NCBI RefSeq assembly: GCF_003097655.1
Contig: NZ_QCZH01000009.1
Coordinates: 55,858-119,857, forward strand
Source: Flavobacterium laiguense
Lineage (GTDB): Bacteria > Bacteroidota > Bacteroidia > Flavobacteriales > Flavobacteriaceae
Length of the DNA: 64,000 nt
Reading direction: 5' to 3'
The stretch's first letter is position 1. The number at the start of each line of letters is the position of its first letter. A program made the position numbers and the translations under genes. This document shows positions 63,244 through 64,000 of the stretch, piece by piece. The notes under the pieces are model-generated. The model worked only from the letters and a program-made list of their open reading frames with translations, ran no database searches and had not been told where the DNA came from.

Positions 63244-63798
63244 ATGGCAACCGATTTAACCTCCAAAGAGGAATTAGCACAACAGCTTCGCGAATTAGAC
63301 ATTACTAATTGGGATGATGTATTACTTCACGTCAAAAATATTCCCTATGGTCGAAATTCGAATCGGGAAGATTTGTCTTTGGTTTTAAAAGAAAACAAAG
63401 GCAGTTGCAGTTCTAAACATGCTTTTTTGAAAGAAATTGCCAGTCAAAATAACATTCCAAACGTTCAGCTGATTATCGGAATCTATAAAATGAAAGAATC
63501 CAATACTAAAATTGGAACCATTCTTTCCGAGAATACGATCTATTATATTCCAGAAGCACATTGCTATCTGAATATAAATGGCGAGAGATTGGATTACACA
63601 ACGGGATCTTCCAATTTTGAAAAAATAAAAAATGATTTACTTGAAGAAATTGAGATTGAACCCTATCAAGTTGGAGAGTTCAAAATCAAATACCATCAGG
63701 ATTTTATAAAAAAATGGTTGTCCGACTCAAATGCGACTATAACTTTTGATCAATTGTGGGCTGTTCGAGAGCAATGTATTGCTTATCTATCAATTTAA
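63244..63798 (+). CDS. Conserved protein with transglutaminase-like Cys-His-Asp pattern
   Basis: A 184-residue soluble protein starting three bases after the GNAT gene. KENKGSCSSKHAFLKEIASQNN (about 49-70), PEAHCYLNINGERLDYTTG (about 101-119) place a Cys, a His and an Asp in the order of a transglutaminase-like catalytic triad. I do not recognise a named family. It is likely co-transcribed with the acetyltransferase. Confidence 0.6.
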   Translation: MATDLTSKEELAQQLRELDITNWDDVLLHVKNIPYGRNSNREDLSLVLKENKGSCSSKHAFLKEIASQNNIPNVQLIIGIYKMKESNTKIGTILSENTIYYIPEAHCYLNINGERLDYTTGSSNFEKIKNDLLEEIEIEPYQVGEFKIKYHQDFIKKWLSDSNATITFDQLWAVREQCIAYLSI

Positions 63799-63862
63799 TT
63801 ACTTGTGAATTAGTGCTTTTGTTCCGATGTTTTTTTAAGGGCAGAATTAATTATATAAGGGT

Positions 63863-63870
63863 TATATTTG
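63863..63870 (+). promoter_or_regulatory. Predicted -7 box before the truncated epimerase gene
   Basis: TATATTTG (TAnnTTTG) lies 20 bp before the epimerase start. Confidence 0.4.
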
Positions 63871-63889
63871 CATTTTGAAAAATACTACG

Positions 63890-63937
63890 ATGAAAATAAT
63901 TCTTACGGGTGCTACAGGTGTTTTAAGTAATGGTTAA
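63890..63937 (+). pseudogene. Start of an NAD-dependent epimerase gene, cut short
   Basis: The first 12 codons read MKIILTGATGVL, the cofactor-binding start of an SDR-type epimerase, followed by a short SNG and a TAA. The frame then loses all homology. It has a good promoter box upstream, so an insertion or deletion at about 63930 has probably interrupted a normal gene. The final 60 bp of the window could be the end of an inserted element. Confidence 0.6.
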
Positions 63938-64000
63938 AATTTAATGTCGTATTTTGTACCAATATTATTCAGCACAAAGTTTAATTTTTCTTTGAGGCTT

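Overview
The window is AT-rich chromosomal DNA from a flavobacterium, most likely Flavobacterium or a close relative. Support for this: Bacteroidetes-type promoter -7 boxes (TAnnTTTG), weak or absent Shine-Dalgarno sequences, a SusC-like TonB receptor, the Bacteroidetes his gene order, class II IlvC, and many flavobacterial hairpin repeats between genes. No rRNA, tRNA or CRISPR array was seen.

Layout. 1-2 kb: end of a membrane-protein gene and a helical-repeat protein. 2-10.5 kb: leuA, leuB, then ilvD-ilvB-ilvN-ilvC behind an Ile/Leu/Val-rich leader peptide and terminator (an attenuator); leuCD are not in the window. 10.9-12.8 kb: acs. 12.9-18.7 kb: a lipid-polyketide cluster with a flavoprotein, methyltransferase, type III PKS, dehydratase, ketosynthase, acyl carrier protein and phosphopantetheinyl transferase; the last carries an (ACT)12 tract. 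18.8-22.0 kb: exonuclease, DUF294 signalling protein, DUF2911 protein.

22.2-28.8 kb is the most interesting region: a compact element of about 6.6 kb with a gene II-like replication initiator, a probable capsid protein, a P5-like lytic protein, several tiny membrane proteins and no integrase. It is bounded by two dif-like sites with the same TATAAA spacer. I interpret it as an integrated tailless ssDNA phage, reminiscent of the small flavobacterial ssDNA phages, that uses host XerC/XerD. Near its right end are two stem-loops with the same CGCTAA loop and 3' tail but different, compensated stems.

28.9-43.9 kb: ankyrin protein, NDH-2, a TonB receptor flanked by two MITE-like repeats and a decayed ndh copy, two SF2 helicases, MscS channel, ACT protein, thioesterase and an M1 peptidase. 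43.9-51.6 kb: a complete minus-strand his operon (hisG-D-C-B-H-A-F-IE) behind a leader peptide with four consecutive His codons and a 13-bp terminator stem. 51.8-64 kb: pckA divergent from an AspT/YidE-type transporter with two FNR/CRP-like palindromes between them, an SDR/LysR divergent pair, a fused 2-oxoacid dehydrogenase E1 with a duplicated 3'-end fragment nearby, and small housekeeping genes including a nonsense-split VOC gene and an epimerase gene cut after 13 codons at the window edge.

Functionally the window combines two attenuator-controlled amino-acid operons, a secondary-metabolite locus and acetate/PEP metabolism, with one phage insertion and several local duplication scars. Family assignments come from motifs read by eye; no database search was run.
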